Shown piece by piece: positions 63,565-64,000 of a DNA stretch of 64,000 nucleotides. Numbering within the stretch: position 1 is the stretch's first letter; each line of letters begins with the position of its first letter. This DNA comes from Sphingobium herbicidovorans (lineage in GTDB: Bacteria > Pseudomonadota > Alphaproteobacteria > Sphingomonadales > Sphingomonadaceae), in NCBI RefSeq assembly GCF_002080435.1, contig NZ_CP020539.1, positions 894,001 to 958,000 of the forward strand. The letters run 5' to 3'. The notes under the pieces are model-generated. The model was not told where the DNA came from and did not search any database. It worked only from the letters and a program-made list of their open reading frames with translations. Position numbers and translations under genes: made by a program.

Positions 63565-64000
63565 TTAGCGCGGCAGGCCGAGCATGCGCTCGGCGATGAT
63601 GTTGCGCTGGATCTCGTTCGAGCCTGCATAGATGGGTCCGGCGAGCGCGAAGATATAGTCGTCGATCCAGTCGACAGCGCAGGCGTCGGGCGCTTCGTGC
63701 GTGAGTTCCGCCTGCGGCCCCAGGATATTGAGCGCGGTTTGTGTGAGGTGAATGTCCATTTCCGACCAGAAGATCTTGTTGGTGGACGCTTCGGGACCGA
63801 TCTTCGCGCCCGCCATCAGCCGCGAGGCGGTCTGGTAGATGTTGAGCGCATAGGCGTCGGCATTCATGTGCGCGCGTACGACATCGGCCTCGAGGCCGGG
63901 GTCGGCCGTCTCCTTGTTGGCGGCCCAAAGCTCCGCGAGTTTCTTCGCCGCCACCTGGTAGCGGGCGGGCGAGCGCAGCATGAGGCCGCGCTCGAACCCT
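63565..64000 (-). CDS. Acyl-CoA dehydrogenase, C-terminal part (cut by window edge)
   Basis: This is the last 145 or so residues of an ACAD whose 5 prime end lies outside the window. The visible part has GFERGLML, YQVAAKKLAELWAA and the terminal AGSNEIQRNIIAERMLGLP, the usual C-terminal signature. It is the first gene seen of the minus-strand operon and probably the partner of the short ACAD that follows 13 bp later. The frame is open to the edge; a start cannot be given. Confidence 0.88.
   Translation of the reverse strand, partial: GFERGLMLRSPARYQVAAKKLAELWAANKETADPGLEADVVRAHMNADAYALNIYQTASRLMAGAKIGPEASTNKIFWSEMDIHLTQTALNILGPQAELTHEAPDACAVDWIDDYIFALAGPIYAGSNEIQRNIIAERMLGLPR

Noticed and set aside
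62601..63599. 332-residue plus-strand frame
   Set aside because: Antisense to the short acyl-CoA dehydrogenase.
1..64000. CRISPR arrays, tRNA/rRNA genes, insertion sequences, integrase or phage genes
   Set aside because: I looked for regular direct repeats, tRNA-like cloverleaf ends, transposase motifs and att-like repeats at gene ends and found none that hold up.

Overview
The window looks like a chromosomal segment of an alphaproteobacterium of the Sphingomonadaceae (Sphingobium, Sphingomonas or Novosphingobium type). The reasons are high GC, three large TonB-dependent receptors among catabolic genes, the lptB-rpoN gene pair, a DUF1489 gene, and many aggaGAGAG-type ribosome binding sites. 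I see no rRNA, tRNA, CRISPR array, transposase or integrase. Family assignments come from reading motifs and remembered family features; no database search was run.

Region 1 (1-32.4 kb) is an accessory catabolic region. It has three TonB-dependent receptors, two inner-membrane MFS carriers, four VOC (glyoxalase-fold) proteins, two N-acyl-D-amino-acid-deacylase-type amidohydrolases, an Amidohydro_2 protein, a TauD-type dioxygenase, an SDR, an Asp/Glu racemase-type protein, an HSL-type esterase, a MaoC hydratase, several TetR regulators (one a fusion of two TetR units), an XRE regulator and a hybrid PAS histidine kinase. Its most distinctive content is two Coq4-family proteins. Both keep the HDxxHx11E metal motif, and each lies beside a D-aminoacylase-type amidohydrolase and a VOC gene (1.6-5.6 kb and 24.7-28.0 kb). 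This looks like a repeated catabolic module for an unknown substrate.

Region 2 (32.4-48.3 kb) is mostly core genome: LysR with malate synthase G, low-molecular-weight tyrosine phosphatase with a HerA-like ATPase, PEP carboxylase, two lipoproteins, a cyclophilin, MgtE, a DUF1489 protein, RpoN and LptB. Several intergenic hairpins and repeats lie here.

Region 3 (48.3-52.7 kb) carries a fused CofG-CofH FO synthase (FbiC type), which makes the F420 chromophore and is unexpected in this lineage, followed by a CoA ester lyase gene with a one-base frameshift and a LuxR-type regulator.

Region 4 (52.8-64 kb) is a CaiB/BaiF CoA-transferase facing a minus-strand run of twelve tightly packed genes that continues past the window edge. 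The run encodes acyl-CoA dehydrogenases, thiolases, MaoC, SDRs, a ketosteroid isomerase with Tyr14/Asp38/Asp99, a SnoaL-like protein and a gamma-carbonic-anhydrase-like protein. The isomerase, the IpdF-like and ChsB1-like SDRs, the FadA6-like thiolase and the paired short acyl-CoA dehydrogenases point to steroid (side-chain and/or C/D-ring) beta-oxidation.
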